Below, one piece after another: positions 18,034 through 27,496 of a stretch of 64,000 nucleotides of DNA. The position numbers and the translations under genes are program-made. The number at the start of each line of letters is the position of its first letter. Within the stretch, counting starts at the first letter, position 1. The stretch comes from Alloalcanivorax venustensis ISO4 (GTDB lineage Bacteria; Pseudomonadota; Gammaproteobacteria; Pseudomonadales; Alcanivoracaceae). The stretch covers positions 62,001-126,000 of the forward strand of contig NZ_ARXR01000008.1 of the NCBI RefSeq assembly GCF_015356855.1, read 5' to 3'. Below the pieces are notes generated by a model, which did no database searches, was not told where the DNA came from, and was given only the letters and a program-made list of their open reading frames with translations.

Positions 18034-19647
18034 ATGTTTATCGCGGAGTTCACCTATGATAACGGGGTCCGAAGGGCTCACACGACAGGGAAAGTGGAAG
18101 AAATCGATGTTCCGGGAGGTTCGATCCTTCTGGATGGTTGGGTGAAGGAGCCGGTATCCTCTATAGATCCGCGCTCCAGCGATCCGGTCACGGGAGTGTA
18201 TAATTACATATTTTTAGATGATAAAGTAGACACTATAACTATTAAAAACGATTCACTGGGCCAGAGACCTCTGTACTTCACCGTGGGCCCAGGAAGGGTT
18301 GTAGTCGGCACGGTGTTTTGGGATGTCGCGAAGAAAGCGAAAAAGTCGTCTGCGGATATATGTTATGAATCAATTCGTCAGTTACGTTTATATCGTAGAT
18401 TGACTCCCCCAAGTCGAACTCTTCTCGAAGGCGTTTTTTTACTTCCGGCCGGCAGCAAGCTAGAGATTTTTGACCGCGGAGCCAACTATAAGCTCACCCA
18501 ATCATTAACGATGAAGCAAGATCCGGATCATGGTATAGACGAAGTTGTGGCTGCGCATCAGCTTGATAAAGCAATTCACAAAACGTTCGAGTACATCAAA
18601 GGAGTATGTGGGCCATCTGATGTTTGGTTTGGTAACAGTGGCGGCTTAGATTCACGGCTAATTCCAGCCTATGCGGAGAGGGTCGGCCTCCCTGTTAAAG
18701 GCTATATTGTTTCCGAGGCGAGACCGCGTGGGTTTTTAAGTCAGTCCGAGTTATCTTCTGATCTCGTGTCTAAGCATTTTAATCTTGAAAATAAGAAGAT
18801 TAATTTTGACGAAGGCGATCCTTGGGGTAGGTTGATCCGCGATATTCACGTTAATCCGTTCGGACCTGCTAACTTCCATAAGAATGCAGGGTTCGAAGGT
18901 TTTCATGGCGATATTATACTCACTGGCGGTAACTCGTTCGTTATTGCGAATGATAATAATGCCTGGCGAGATCTTGCCGAGATCGATGGAGACCCCGTTG
19001 AAAACTATGCTAGAAAAATTTTTTTTAGAGGGTTTTCATCTGAATGTGATGATAAAGACTACATTTCCAATCTAAAGGAATGTATACAAGTAGCCATACC
19101 AAATGGCGATAACTTTTCTTCTTTTAGGACTTTGCATCAGCTTTATCTTAATAAGACATCACCTGCCGGTGCATTCGAATCCATGAGCATGGCCGGTGAG
19201 TTTCAGTACATATACCACCCTTTTATAACGGAAGAATCGAAGCGTTGGCCGGAGCATATTTTTTATGATCGAAAGGTCCAGTCTGCGTTGTTTGAAGGCT
19301 TTTTCCCCGAATTGTTGAGCTTTCCAGACCAAAGCGGGAAAGTCTGGAGAAACGACGGCCAAAAGTTGGGTAGATTTGCTCGCGTGAAGAGCAAGATCCG
19401 TTTGAAGGTTAGAACCGACGGCTTAAATTACCCTAGATGGCTAGCCTCGTCTTGGTATAGGGGGCTCATGAAGTTGGTTGAATGTGAGGTGTCGCGATCT
19501 CAGAGTGGTTTGCCGTCGGAACTCTTACGGGAAGCTTCTATACACAAACGAGCGCAGGATTCAGTAGATCTTGTGAAATTAGCAATTATGGTTCGCTATC
19601 TTGAAGCTGGCGATTTCTCTTTAGGAGGTAATCGCGATGCCGGCTAG
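18034..19647 (+). CDS. Asparagine-synthase-like ATP-pyrophosphatase with degenerate amidotransferase half
   Basis: A 537-residue protein with the AsnB-type layout. The ATP-pyrophosphatase loop is SGGLDS (residues 202-207), inside GNSGGLDSRLIPAYAERVG. The N-terminal half looks like a glutamine amidotransferase fold (NDSLGQRPLYF, LPAGSKLEI) but starts MFIAEFTY, so the catalytic Cys2 of true glutaminases is absent. It therefore probably uses ammonia or an amine directly, or forms an acyl-adenylate for amide bonding, as in beta-lactam-synthetase relatives. The TviB/TviC products are uronic acids, a plausible carboxyl substrate. Paired with the upstream PLP enzyme. Function inferred, not shown. 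Confidence 0.7.
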   Translation: MFIAEFTYDNGVRRAHTTGKVEEIDVPGGSILLDGWVKEPVSSIDPRSSDPVTGVYNYIFLDDKVDTITIKNDSLGQRPLYFTVGPGRVVVGTVFWDVAKKAKKSSADICYESIRQLRLYRRLTPPSRTLLEGVFLLPAGSKLEIFDRGANYKLTQSLTMKQDPDHGIDEVVAAHQLDKAIHKTFEYIKGVCGPSDVWFGNSGGLDSRLIPAYAERVGLPVKGYIVSEARPRGFLSQSELSSDLVSKHFNLENKKINFDEGDPWGRLIRDIHVNPFGPANFHKNAGFEGFHGDIILTGGNSFVIANDNNAWRDLAEIDGDPVENYARKIFFRGFSSECDDKDYISNLKECIQVAIPNGDNFSSFRTLHQLYLNKTSPAGAFESMSMAGEFQYIYHPFITEESKRWPEHIFYDRKVQSALFEGFFPELLSFPDQSGKVWRNDGQKLGRFARVKSKIRLKVRTDGLNYPRWLASSWYRGLMKLVECEVSRSQSGLPSELLREASIHKRAQDSVDLVKLAIMVRYLEAGDFSLGGNRDAG

Positions 19648-19674
19648 TAACTATGCAAATATCTAGGTGAGTCG

Positions 19675-20661
19675 ATGGCAAATAAAAAAGTTTTGATTAC
19701 TGGGGCAGACGGCTTTATTGGCTCGCATTTAACCGAGTGCCTAGTGAATGAGGGTTTCAGCGTCAAAGCTCTTTCCCAGTATAATTCCTTCAACTATTGG
19801 GGCTGGCTAGAGGACATAAGTTGTTTGGACGCCGTTGAGGTGCTTAACGGTGATGTCCGTGACCCACACTATTGCAAGCATATCACCAAGGATGTCGATG
19901 TCATCTATCATTTGGCGGCTCTGATCGCCATTCCATATTCCTATGTGGCGCCGGACAGCTATGTTGATACCAATATCAAAGGAACGCTGAACATATGTCA
20001 GGCTGCCCTTGAGAATGGTGTTAAGCGGATTATTCATACTTCGACAAGCGAAGTGTACGGTACGGCTCAGTATGTGCCGATTGATGAAGCCCATCCACTA
20101 CAGCCACAATCTCCTTATAGCGCTTCGAAGATAGCCGCTGATGCGATGGCGATGAGTTTCTATAATGCTTTTGATTTGCCCGTGACAGTGGCCCGACCTT
20201 TTAACACCTATGGACCTCGTCAGTCCGCTCGGGCGGTGATTCCAACGATTATTAGTCAGATCGCTAGTGGAATGAAACAGATTAAACTGGGAGATGCGTC
20301 ACCCACTCGCGACTTCAATTATGTGGAGGATACCTGCCAAGGGTTTCTCGCGCTTGCCAACTGCGATGCCGCTGTGGGTCAGACCGTCAATATTGCTTCC
20401 AATTATGAGATTTCCGTGGGTGAGACTTTGAATATTATCCGCGAGCTTATGGGTAGCGAGGTTGAGTTCATTACCGACGAGCAGCGCCTGCGTCCCGGTA
20501 AGTCAGAAGTTTTCCGGTTGTGGGGTGATAATGCCAAGATCCGTGAGTTGACGGGGTTTGCTCCCCAGCATGATATCCGCGCCGGCTTACAGAAGACCAT
20601 CGACTGGTTTACCCAGCCCCATCAATTGGCTAAATACAAGGCCGATCTCTACAACGTGTGA
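19675..20661 (+). CDS. legB: NAD-dependent 4,6-dehydratase LegB
   Basis: A 328-residue extended SDR enzyme that starts legionaminic-acid synthesis by dehydrating (GDP- or UDP-) N-acetylglucosamine at C4/C6. Motifs: GADGFIGSHLTE (residues 10-21), YHLAALIAIPYSY, TSTSEVYGTA and the catalytic YSASK (about residues 146-150). The pattern AIPYSYVAPDSYVDTN is typical of LegB. ATG is preceded by GTGAG. Followed seven bases later by the aminotransferase LegC. The pathway neighbours (LegC, LegG, LegI, LegH, PtmE, LegF) make this assignment firm. Confidence 0.92.
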   Translation: MANKKVLITGADGFIGSHLTECLVNEGFSVKALSQYNSFNYWGWLEDISCLDAVEVLNGDVRDPHYCKHITKDVDVIYHLAALIAIPYSYVAPDSYVDTNIKGTLNICQAALENGVKRIIHTSTSEVYGTAQYVPIDEAHPLQPQSPYSASKIAADAMAMSFYNAFDLPVTVARPFNTYGPRQSARAVIPTIISQIASGMKQIKLGDASPTRDFNYVEDTCQGFLALANCDAAVGQTVNIASNYEISVGETLNIIRELMGSEVEFITDEQRLRPGKSEVFRLWGDNAKIRELTGFAPQHDIRAGLQKTIDWFTQPHQLAKYKADLYNV

Positions 20662-20667
20662 GAGCCC

Positions 20668-21825
20668 ATGCTGCAACCGCTCATCGAGTTCGTCCGCGAT
20701 CACTACCGCAGCGCGAAATTTGTTCCCCTGCACGCCCCGGTGTTCCGCGGTAACGAGAAGTCCTATGTGGGAGAGACCATCGACTCCACTTTTGTTTCCA
20801 GCGTGGGCGCCTTTGTTGATCGCTTCGAACAGGACATGGCAGCCTATACCGGTAGTCCGCGTGCAGTCGCCACGGTTAACGGCACTGCGGCGCTTCATGT
20901 GGCGCTGCGCTTAGTGGGTGTGGGGCAAGGCGATTATGTAATCACGCAGCCCTTGACCTTTGTCGCGACGTGCAACGCAATTGCCTACTGTGGGGCGATG
21001 CCGATCTTCGTCGATGTGGATCGCAATACTTTGGGCTTGTCACCCATGGCAGTGGAGGCCTGGTTGGCCGAAAACGCGTATCGTGATGATGCTGGCCAAT
21101 GCCGCAGGTGTGAGGACGACCGTGCCATCCGGGCTTGTTTGCCGATGCATACCTTTGGCCATCCTGCGGATATTAATGGTTTACTGCGTGTCTGTAGTGA
21201 CTGGGGACTGCCTCTGGTGGAAGATGCCGCCGAGTCTCTGGGTAGCACCTATCACGACCGACATACCGGTACCTTCGGTGACCTGGGCGCTCTCAGCTTC
21301 AATGGCAACAAGATCATTACAACCGGGGGCGGGGGTATGCTTCTGGCCGATGAGGCGCTGGGCGAGCGGGCCAAGCACCTCACTACTACCGCTAAGCAAC
21401 CACACAGCTACGAATATGTGCATGATGAGCTGGGCTACAACTACCGACTTCCCAACCTCAATGCCGCCCTCGGTTGTGCCCAGTTGGAACAACTGGACGC
21501 CTACGTTGCCGAGAAGCGTGAGCTGGCCGCCGGTTATGCTGCGTGCCTGTCGGGAAGCGAGTTCGCCTTCTTCAGCGAACCACAAGGGTGTCGTAGCAAC
21601 TATTGGCTTAATGCATTGGTTTGCCCGGACCGGGCCGCACGCGATCGGCTACTTCAGGTGACCAACGAGGAGGGCATCATGACACGCCCGATTTGGCAGT
21701 TGATGACTCGCTTGCCGATGTATGCTGACGCGCCTGCCGGTGAGCTACCTAATGCTCTGTGGCTGGAAGCTCGTATCGTCAACCTACCCAGCAGTGTACG
21801 CGACCATGCTGAGGAGGAAGCCTGA
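20668..21825 (+). CDS. legC: Aminotransferase LegC (DegT/DnrJ/EryC1 family)
   Basis: A 385-residue PLP-dependent sugar aminotransferase that adds the C4 amino group to the keto sugar made by LegB. Signatures: NGTAALHVALRL, the cofactor-binding VEDAAESLGS and the Schiff-base lysine in SFNGNKIITTGGGG (about residue 214), followed by YNYRLPNLNAALGCAQL. The insert QCRRCEDDRAIRA with two cysteines is also found in LegC-type enzymes. Its stop overlaps the start of the next gene, so it is translationally coupled. Confidence 0.92.
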   Translation: MLQPLIEFVRDHYRSAKFVPLHAPVFRGNEKSYVGETIDSTFVSSVGAFVDRFEQDMAAYTGSPRAVATVNGTAALHVALRLVGVGQGDYVITQPLTFVATCNAIAYCGAMPIFVDVDRNTLGLSPMAVEAWLAENAYRDDAGQCRRCEDDRAIRACLPMHTFGHPADINGLLRVCSDWGLPLVEDAAESLGSTYHDRHTGTFGDLGALSFNGNKIITTGGGGMLLADEALGERAKHLTTTAKQPHSYEYVHDELGYNYRLPNLNAALGCAQLEQLDAYVAEKRELAAGYAACLSGSEFAFFSEPQGCRSNYWLNALVCPDRAARDRLLQVTNEEGIMTRPIWQLMTRLPMYADAPAGELPNALWLEARIVNLPSSVRDHAEEEA

Positions 21826-22991
21826 TGCGCCGAATTGCCGTGTTTACTGGTACCAGGGCTGAATATGGCCTGCTGTACTGGCTAATGAAGGATATTCAAA
21901 GCCATCCCGAACTTGAGCTCCGGTTAGTGGCCGGCGCCGTGCACCTGTCGCCTGAGTTCGGCAGTACCTGGGAGGCAATTATCGATGACGGTTTTACCAT
22001 CGACGCTAAAGTGGAAATGCTGCTCTCATCGGACAGCCGTGTTGGCATCGCGAAGTCCATGGGGTTGGGCGTGATCGGCATAGCCGATGCGTTGGAACGT
22101 CTGGCGCCAGATGCCTTGGTGATCCTCGGTGATCGTTTTGAGGCCTTGGCCGCAGCTCAAACCGCGCTTGTTATGAATATCCCCATCGTGCATCTACATG
22201 GGGGGGAAGTGACCGAGGGCGCCTATGACGATGCTATCCGGCATGCGATCACCAAAATGGCTAGTCTGCACTGCGTGGCTGCGGAACCCTATCGCCAGCG
22301 AGTGATTCAAATGGGGGAAAGGCCGGAGCGAGTACTCAATGTCGGCGCGCTGGGGTTGGATCATCTCACCCGGTCACCACGGATGACCCGCCAGGTTCTC
22401 GCCAAGAGCCTGAACTTTTCTCTAGATGCGCCATATCTGCTTGTCACCTACCATCCGGTGACCCTGGCCGACGAACCTCCAGTCGAGAGCTTCCGGGCGC
22501 TGTTGGGCGCACTCGATCGTTGGCCTGATCATAAGATCATCCTGACCTACCCCAATGCCGACAATGGCGGCCGCGCTATCGTCCCCTTGTTAGAGGCCTA
22601 CGCAGCCCGGCAGCCGGAGCGGGTGTTGGCCGTTCCTTCGTTGGGGTTTCAGCGTTACCTCTCAGCGGTCGCCGAGGCCGACGCTGTTGTCGGTAATTCC
22701 TCCAGTGGCTTAATAGAAGTGCCCAGCTTTGGTGTGCCGACGGTCAACATTGGGCAGCGCCAGAGTGGTCGACTGGCGGCAGACTCTGTCCTGCACTGTG
22801 CGGCTGAAGAGGCGGCTATCGACGCTGGCGTGCGTCGGGTGCTCGCTCCGTCGTTCAGAGATAAGTGCCGCCACGCCTCCAACCCTTATGGCCAGGGGCA
22901 TGCCGCCGAGCAGATCATCGAGGCACTTGTTACCCAACCCCTCAATACACTTAAGTCTTTTCATGACCTGTCAGTGAGCGCCGCCCTATGA
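21825..22991 (+). CDS. legG: UDP-N,N'-diacetylbacillosamine 2-epimerase, hydrolysing (LegG/NeuC)
   Basis: A 388-residue enzyme of the hydrolysing UDP-GlcNAc 2-epimerase family that removes the nucleotide and inverts C2, giving the mannosamine-type precursor for the synthase. Visible are TGTRAEYGLLYWL (residues 7-19), ILGDRFEALAAA, HLHGGEVTEGAYDD, and GNSSSGLIEVPSFG with the downstream VNIGQRQSGR, all standard for NeuC/LegG. The gene overlaps legC and legI by 1-4 bases. Confidence 0.93.
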   Translation: MRRIAVFTGTRAEYGLLYWLMKDIQSHPELELRLVAGAVHLSPEFGSTWEAIIDDGFTIDAKVEMLLSSDSRVGIAKSMGLGVIGIADALERLAPDALVILGDRFEALAAAQTALVMNIPIVHLHGGEVTEGAYDDAIRHAITKMASLHCVAAEPYRQRVIQMGERPERVLNVGALGLDHLTRSPRMTRQVLAKSLNFSLDAPYLLVTYHPVTLADEPPVESFRALLGALDRWPDHKIILTYPNADNGGRAIVPLLEAYAARQPERVLAVPSLGFQRYLSAVAEADAVVGNSSSGLIEVPSFGVPTVNIGQRQSGRLAADSVLHCAAEEAAIDAGVRRVLAPSFRDKCRHASNPYGQGHAAEQIIEALVTQPLNTLKSFHDLSVSAAL

Positions 22992-24064
22992 CATCCAGTC
23001 CCGCCGTTTACGTCATCGCCGAAGCCGGAGTTAACCATAACGGTGATCGGCAGCGGGCTTTCGAGCTAGTCGATGCGGCGGCCCGCGCCGGTGCTGACGC
23101 CGTAAAGTTCCAGACCTTTAATGCCAAGCGGCTGGCTGCATTGACTGCTCCCAAGGCTGCCTATCAGCAGCGGACGACCGAGGCGAGCCAGAGCCAGCTT
23201 GAGATGCTTGAACCTCTTGAGCTACCTCTTGAGTGGCATGCACCGCTGCAGGCCCATGCGCACCGGCGGGGCATTGAATTTCTATCCACGGCTTTTGAGA
23301 CCCAGAGCCTGGCGTTTCTGGAAACTCTGGATCTTCCGTTCTACAAAGTGCCCTCTGGTGAGCTGACCAACGGCCCGTTGCTCTGGGCCTTTGCGCAAAC
23401 TGGCAGACGGCTAGTCATCTCCACGGGCATGGCGACGCTCTCTGAGGTTGAACAGGGCTTGGCGGTGGTCTGTCACGGCCTTAGCCAGGACAAGCCTCCG
23501 GCCTCGTTGCGTGAAGTTTGGCAGTACTGGAGCAATCCGGAAGCGCGCGCCGCCTTGTTGGGACGTGTCAGCCTGCTGCACTGTACCTCTCAATACCCCA
23601 CGCCTATTGACGAGGTCAACCTAAAGGCCATGGACACTCTCGCCGAAGTATTTCGGCTACCGGTCGGCTATTCCGACCACACGGAAGGCACGCTGATTCC
23701 TGTAGCCGCCGTGGCGCGGGGTGCGACGATAATCGAGAAGCACTTCACCCTTGATCGTGAGCTCCCTGGTCCGGACCATAGGGCGTCGCTGGAGCCCGAT
23801 GAACTGACACGCATGGTCCAAGACATCCGTTCCATCGCCCAGGCCCTTGGAGACGGCCAGAAGGTGCCGCAGTTGAGTGAATGGGATACCCGTCAAGCCG
23901 CCAGGCAGAATCTCGTTGCCGCAGCGCCGATTCGACGGGGGGAACCTTTCACCAAGGATAATCTTACTACGGCGCGTGCTGGACAGGGTGAGCTAGCCAT
24001 AGCGTTCTGGGATCGCCTGGGTCAGGTGGCGACTCAAGACTATGAGCCCGGGGATGCTTTGTGA
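22988..24064 (+). CDS. legI: Legionaminic acid synthase LegI (NeuB family)
   Basis: A 358-residue enzyme that condenses the 2,4-diacetamido-trideoxymannose with phosphoenolpyruvate to give the nine-carbon nonulosonic acid. It shows IAEAGVNHNGD (residues 10-20), AVKFQTFNAKRL, FYKVPSGELTN, the STGMATL strand, HCTSQYPT and GYSDHTEG, all of NeuB proteins. The C-terminal SAF (antifreeze-like) domain occupies about the last 60 residues (RQNLVAAAPIRRGEPFTKDNL). Starts by overlapping legG by 4 bases. Confidence 0.95.
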   Translation: MTSSPAVYVIAEAGVNHNGDRQRAFELVDAAARAGADAVKFQTFNAKRLAALTAPKAAYQQRTTEASQSQLEMLEPLELPLEWHAPLQAHAHRRGIEFLSTAFETQSLAFLETLDLPFYKVPSGELTNGPLLWAFAQTGRRLVISTGMATLSEVEQGLAVVCHGLSQDKPPASLREVWQYWSNPEARAALLGRVSLLHCTSQYPTPIDEVNLKAMDTLAEVFRLPVGYSDHTEGTLIPVAAVARGATIIEKHFTLDRELPGPDHRASLEPDELTRMVQDIRSIAQALGDGQKVPQLSEWDTRQAARQNLVAAAPIRRGEPFTKDNLTTARAGQGELAIAFWDRLGQVATQDYEPGDAL

Positions 24065-24729
24065 AACAGGTGCCGATCATTCTTCTGGGTGCCGGAGGGC
24101 ACGCCAAAGTCGTACTCGATCTGCTCCATGCTCTTGATCATGAAGTCCTGGGCGTCTGTGATCCAGAGCTTGCTAATAGGAGCACTTCCCAGTGGAGAGG
24201 ATTATCGGTGCTAGGCGACGACGAGGTGATCGAAGAACACCAGCCAAACAGCATCGCACTCGCTAACGGTCTAGGCAGCTTGCCGAATAGTCATCTGCGA
24301 CACCGCTTACACCAGCGATTCAAGGGAAAAGGGTATCGTTTCATCACGCTGGTTCATCCCAGCGCTATCGTGGGCTCCGGTGTTGAATTGGGCGACGGTG
24401 TACAGATCATGGCCGGCGCCATCATACAAGCGGATACCCATATCGGTAATGACGTTATTCTTAACACCGGCGCCCGGATCGACCATGAAAGTGTGATTGG
24501 TGATCATGTGCACGTTGCTCCCGGCTCTGTGCTCTCTGGAAATGTGAAGGTTGCCGACGGTTGCCATATCGGCCCCGGCGCCGTGGTCATTCAGGGCATT
24601 AAGCTAGGGCAGGGCGCGGTGGTGGGCGCTGGAACCACCGTGCTTTCTGATTTGCCGGCCCACTATCAGCTCACAGGTCAGCCGCCGAGACCGCCTGTCG
24701 AGCTTAAGAGGAAGAAGAACACCCCATGA
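24061..24729 (+). CDS. legH: NeuD/PglD-type sugar N-acetyltransferase (LegH)
   Basis: A 222-residue trimeric left-handed beta-helix acyltransferase. The N-terminal domain opens LLGAGGHAKVVLDLL (a nucleotide-sugar-binding Rossmann-like fold) and the C-terminal half has hexapeptide repeats (for example GSGVELGDGVQIMAGA, IGPGAVV). It should acetylate the amino group of the LegC product using acetyl-CoA. GTG start overlapping the legI stop. LegH naming rests on position in the cluster. Confidence 0.88.
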   Translation: MKQVPIILLGAGGHAKVVLDLLHALDHEVLGVCDPELANRSTSQWRGLSVLGDDEVIEEHQPNSIALANGLGSLPNSHLRHRLHQRFKGKGYRFITLVHPSAIVGSGVELGDGVQIMAGAIIQADTHIGNDVILNTGARIDHESVIGDHVHVAPGSVLSGNVKVADGCHIGPGAVVIQGIKLGQGAVVGAGTTVLSDLPAHYQLTGQPPRPPVELKRKKNTP

Positions 24730-25781
24730 AGCACTGGAAAGATACTATCGTGGCACCGGGCACCCCGCTTGAGCAGGCAATCCAGACACTGGATCGTGCT
24801 GCCCTGAGGATAGCCCTGGTCGTGGATGCACAGGGGTACTTACATGGCACCCTGACCGATGGTGATATCAGACGAGCGCTTATTCGCCATCAATCTCTTG
24901 CGGTCTCTGTTGACGAAGTAATGAACCCTAGCCCGCAGACGGCCACTTCTGATTGGAATAAGGACCGTATGCTGGCCACTATGGAGAAACGCCAGATACT
25001 GCAGTTGCCGATCCTCGATGCTGAGGGGCGAGTCGTTGGTTTGGAAAGCCTCCACAATCTCCTCAATCAGCCCTTACATGACAACCCGGTGTTCCTGATG
25101 GCGGGCGGTTTCGGGAAACGGCTACGGCCGCTGACCAACGATTGCCCTAAGCCCATGCTCAAGGTCGGTGGCAAGCCTATCCTGCATCTCATCCTTAACC
25201 ATTTCATCCAGGCGGGCTTTCATCGTTTCTTTATCTCCACCCACTATATGCCTGAATTAATTCGCGATTACTTCGGTGATGGCAGCCAATGGGGTGTCAG
25301 CATCCAGTACATCCATGAGGAAGAGCCTCTGGGAACCGGCGGCGCGTTGGGACTGCTACCCCATCATGAAATCGACATGCCGATGTTCCTGATGAATGGC
25401 GATCTGCTGACGTCGGTTAATGTTCATAGTTTGCTAGAGTTTCATCGGGAGCACCCCGCTAGCGCCACGATGGGCGTGCGTGAATACGATTATCAGGTTC
25501 CCTACGGGGTGATAGAAAGTGAAGGCCATCATATTCGGTCCATGGTCGAGAAGCCCACCCAGCGCTTTTTCGTTAATGCTGGAATCTATCTGCTGGAGCC
25601 AGAGCTAGTCCACGGCGTCGAGCCAAGCACCCATATCGACATGCCATCGCTTCTCGAGAAAGAGATAGCCGAAGACCGCAAGGTGAATATGTTCCCCGTG
25701 CATGAATATTGGCTTGATATCGGCCAAATGACCGATTTCCGGAAGGCCCAGGACGACTGCATGGATTTGTTTAATGAGTAA
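24726..25781 (+). CDS. ptmE: CBS-domain nucleotidyltransferase PtmE-like
   Basis: A 351-residue protein with a pair of CBS domains (residues about 1-115) and a sugar-1-phosphate nucleotidyltransferase domain (about 120-350). The latter starts MAGGFGKRLRPLTNDCPKPML, then GGKPILHLIL and MNGDLL. In Campylobacter, PtmE makes the GDP-glucosamine precursor of legionaminic acid, and the same domain order and cluster position suggest the same role here. Overlaps legH by 4 bases and legF by 8. Confidence 0.88.
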   Translation: MKHWKDTIVAPGTPLEQAIQTLDRAALRIALVVDAQGYLHGTLTDGDIRRALIRHQSLAVSVDEVMNPSPQTATSDWNKDRMLATMEKRQILQLPILDAEGRVVGLESLHNLLNQPLHDNPVFLMAGGFGKRLRPLTNDCPKPMLKVGGKPILHLILNHFIQAGFHRFFISTHYMPELIRDYFGDGSQWGVSIQYIHEEEPLGTGGALGLLPHHEIDMPMFLMNGDLLTSVNVHSLLEFHREHPASATMGVREYDYQVPYGVIESEGHHIRSMVEKPTQRFFVNAGIYLLEPELVHGVEPSTHIDMPSLLEKEIAEDRKVNMFPVHEYWLDIGQMTDFRKAQDDCMDLFNE

Positions 25782-26466
25782 AGACTTAAAAGCTATTGCC
25801 CTAATACCCGCTAGAGGCGGAAGTAAGCGTTTGCCCGGGAAAAATTTAATAGACTTAGCGGGAAAGCCGCTGATCGCATGGACGATAGAAGCGGCGATTA
25901 AATCGGGTGTTTTTGACGACATCGTGGTCTCAAGCGATGATGGGCACATCCTCGCGGTGGCATCGAAGTATGACGACATCATCACCCTAAAAAGACCGGA
26001 TCATTTGGCTTCGGATACGGCTACGACAACAGATGCCGTTGCACATGCGCTTGAGGAATTAGAAGCTAGAGGAACCCGAGCGCATGATGTTGTCGTCGTG
26101 CTGCAGCCGACGTCTCCCCTGCGTCAGGCCGAAGACATCATCGCCGCCTTCAAGCAGTTTGTTCACGGCCAGAGCCCAGCGCTCGTATCTGTATGCGAAC
26201 TCGACCACCCTATTGAATGGAGCGGGACATTAGACAGCAATGGTCGCCTAACAGGATTGAGCAGCGCGCTCCACAGGTCCCAGGATTATAAAAAACGCTA
26301 CAGGTTAAACGGAGCGATCTATATTTGCCATCGGGACGATATCCAGTTTGGCGGCCCGCTCCTTACGGGAGAGCCTTTGGCGTACGTTATGCCTCGTTCT
26401 CGTTCTTTAGATATCGATACGTCCATAGATTTTAAGTTATGTGAGTTAATACTCAACGATGATTGA
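25774..26466 (+). CDS. legF: CMP-legionaminate cytidylyltransferase LegF (NeuA family)
   Basis: A 230-residue cytidylyltransferase that activates the nonulosonic acid with CTP for transfer. Motifs: IPARGGSKRLPGKNL (residues 11-25), the QPTSPLR substrate loop and the C-terminal SLDIDTSIDF metal-binding pattern. NeuA-type length. It overlaps the sialyltransferase-like gene by 8 bases, so synthesis and use of CMP-legionaminate may be coupled. Confidence 0.93.
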   Translation: MSKDLKAIALIPARGGSKRLPGKNLIDLAGKPLIAWTIEAAIKSGVFDDIVVSSDDGHILAVASKYDDIITLKRPDHLASDTATTTDAVAHALEELEARGTRAHDVVVVLQPTSPLRQAEDIIAAFKQFVHGQSPALVSVCELDHPIEWSGTLDSNGRLTGLSSALHRSQDYKKRYRLNGAIYICHRDDIQFGGPLLTGEPLAYVMPRSRSLDIDTSIDFKLCELILNDD

Positions 26467-27496
26467 TCTGTACGTTGTCGAATCACCGCTCCAGGCACTT
26501 TCTGCTGCGGAGGCTAAAGCTGTAAATGGTGATGAGGTTGGCAGTGTGATTTTCATAAAGCCCGGGTCGCCATCCCGGAGAACTCATTATTCGCATCTTG
26601 AACAGGCTGTTTCCTTCGGGAAATGGGAGAACTTTGCATGGCTAAGCTTTTCTAACTATAGCGGATTAAAATATCATTTATCATTAATCGTTTCGTTATT
26701 AAAGATGAAGAGGCGATATCGAGGCAAAGTAAGGAATTTATATCTGGGTGAATTTCGGTCTGACTGGATGTTGTATCTACGTTGCGCAGTAGACCCTGCT
26801 GAAACTTATCTTCTGGACGATGGCGCAGCGACGTTGTCAGTACAGAATAATTTTCTATCGCGGTTGATATTTTGGCCTACATATAATTCTCCGCTTGGTA
26901 TTCGAGAGTTAGTAAAAAAGTTTTTGTACGCTCCGGTTTACAATCGGCGTGTTGCGGAAAAAATGATACATTTATTTACCGCATTCGACTTGCAGCCTAT
27001 GCCCGGCCAAATCCTGAAGAGGCATTCCTTTGAGTTTGCTCGGAGAAACATCAAGGAAAGCAAGGTGGTCAACGAGGTTTACTATTTTGGCGCCAAGTAT
27101 AGTGAGGCTGGTATTATGACGCTGTACGACGAAATGAATTTTCTGGAAAAGATATTTGATTACTATGAAGGGGCTAACCTCCAAGTCGTCTATGTTCCGC
27201 ACCGAGATGATTCCTGTTTTAAGCTTAAGATCATATCGGAACGTTTCGGGGTGTCGATTAAGCGTCTAGGCTGTGCGGCTGAACTTTATTTTTCTATTTC
27301 GGATTATAGACCGTCTCGTATTTCCGCCGCGTACTCTTCCGTCTTGAATAATTTGCGCCACTTTTGGGGGGGCGAGGCTTGTGATAGTTTCGTAATCCCT
27401 GAATCCATGCTTAATGATGATTATAAACACGCTATTAGAGATGTTTACTCCTACTACCAAAGTGTCGGAATAAATCTAATTCAGGTCGAAAAATGA
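26459..27496 (+). CDS. Sialyltransferase-like protein, probable legionaminyltransferase
   Basis: A 345-residue cytosolic-looking protein without a close named match. Its plan (N-terminal VVESPLQALSAAEA strand, LYLGEFRSDWM, LLDDGAATL, YFGAKYSEAGIM, YVPHRDDS and the late SAAYSSVLNNL) resembles the GT52/GT38-like sialyl- and polysialyltransferases, whose HP or HR motif binds the CMP moiety. Position directly after legF, with an 8-base overlap, supports use of CMP-legionaminate. AT-rich codon use differs from the leg genes just upstream. The gene marks the left edge of a lower-GC block. Assignment moderate; linkage unknown. Confidence 0.6.
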   Translation: MIDLYVVESPLQALSAAEAKAVNGDEVGSVIFIKPGSPSRRTHYSHLEQAVSFGKWENFAWLSFSNYSGLKYHLSLIVSLLKMKRRYRGKVRNLYLGEFRSDWMLYLRCAVDPAETYLLDDGAATLSVQNNFLSRLIFWPTYNSPLGIRELVKKFLYAPVYNRRVAEKMIHLFTAFDLQPMPGQILKRHSFEFARRNIKESKVVNEVYYFGAKYSEAGIMTLYDEMNFLEKIFDYYEGANLQVVYVPHRDDSCFKLKIISERFGVSIKRLGCAAELYFSISDYRPSRISAAYSSVLNNLRHFWGGEACDSFVIPESMLNDDYKHAIRDVYSYYQSVGINLIQVEK

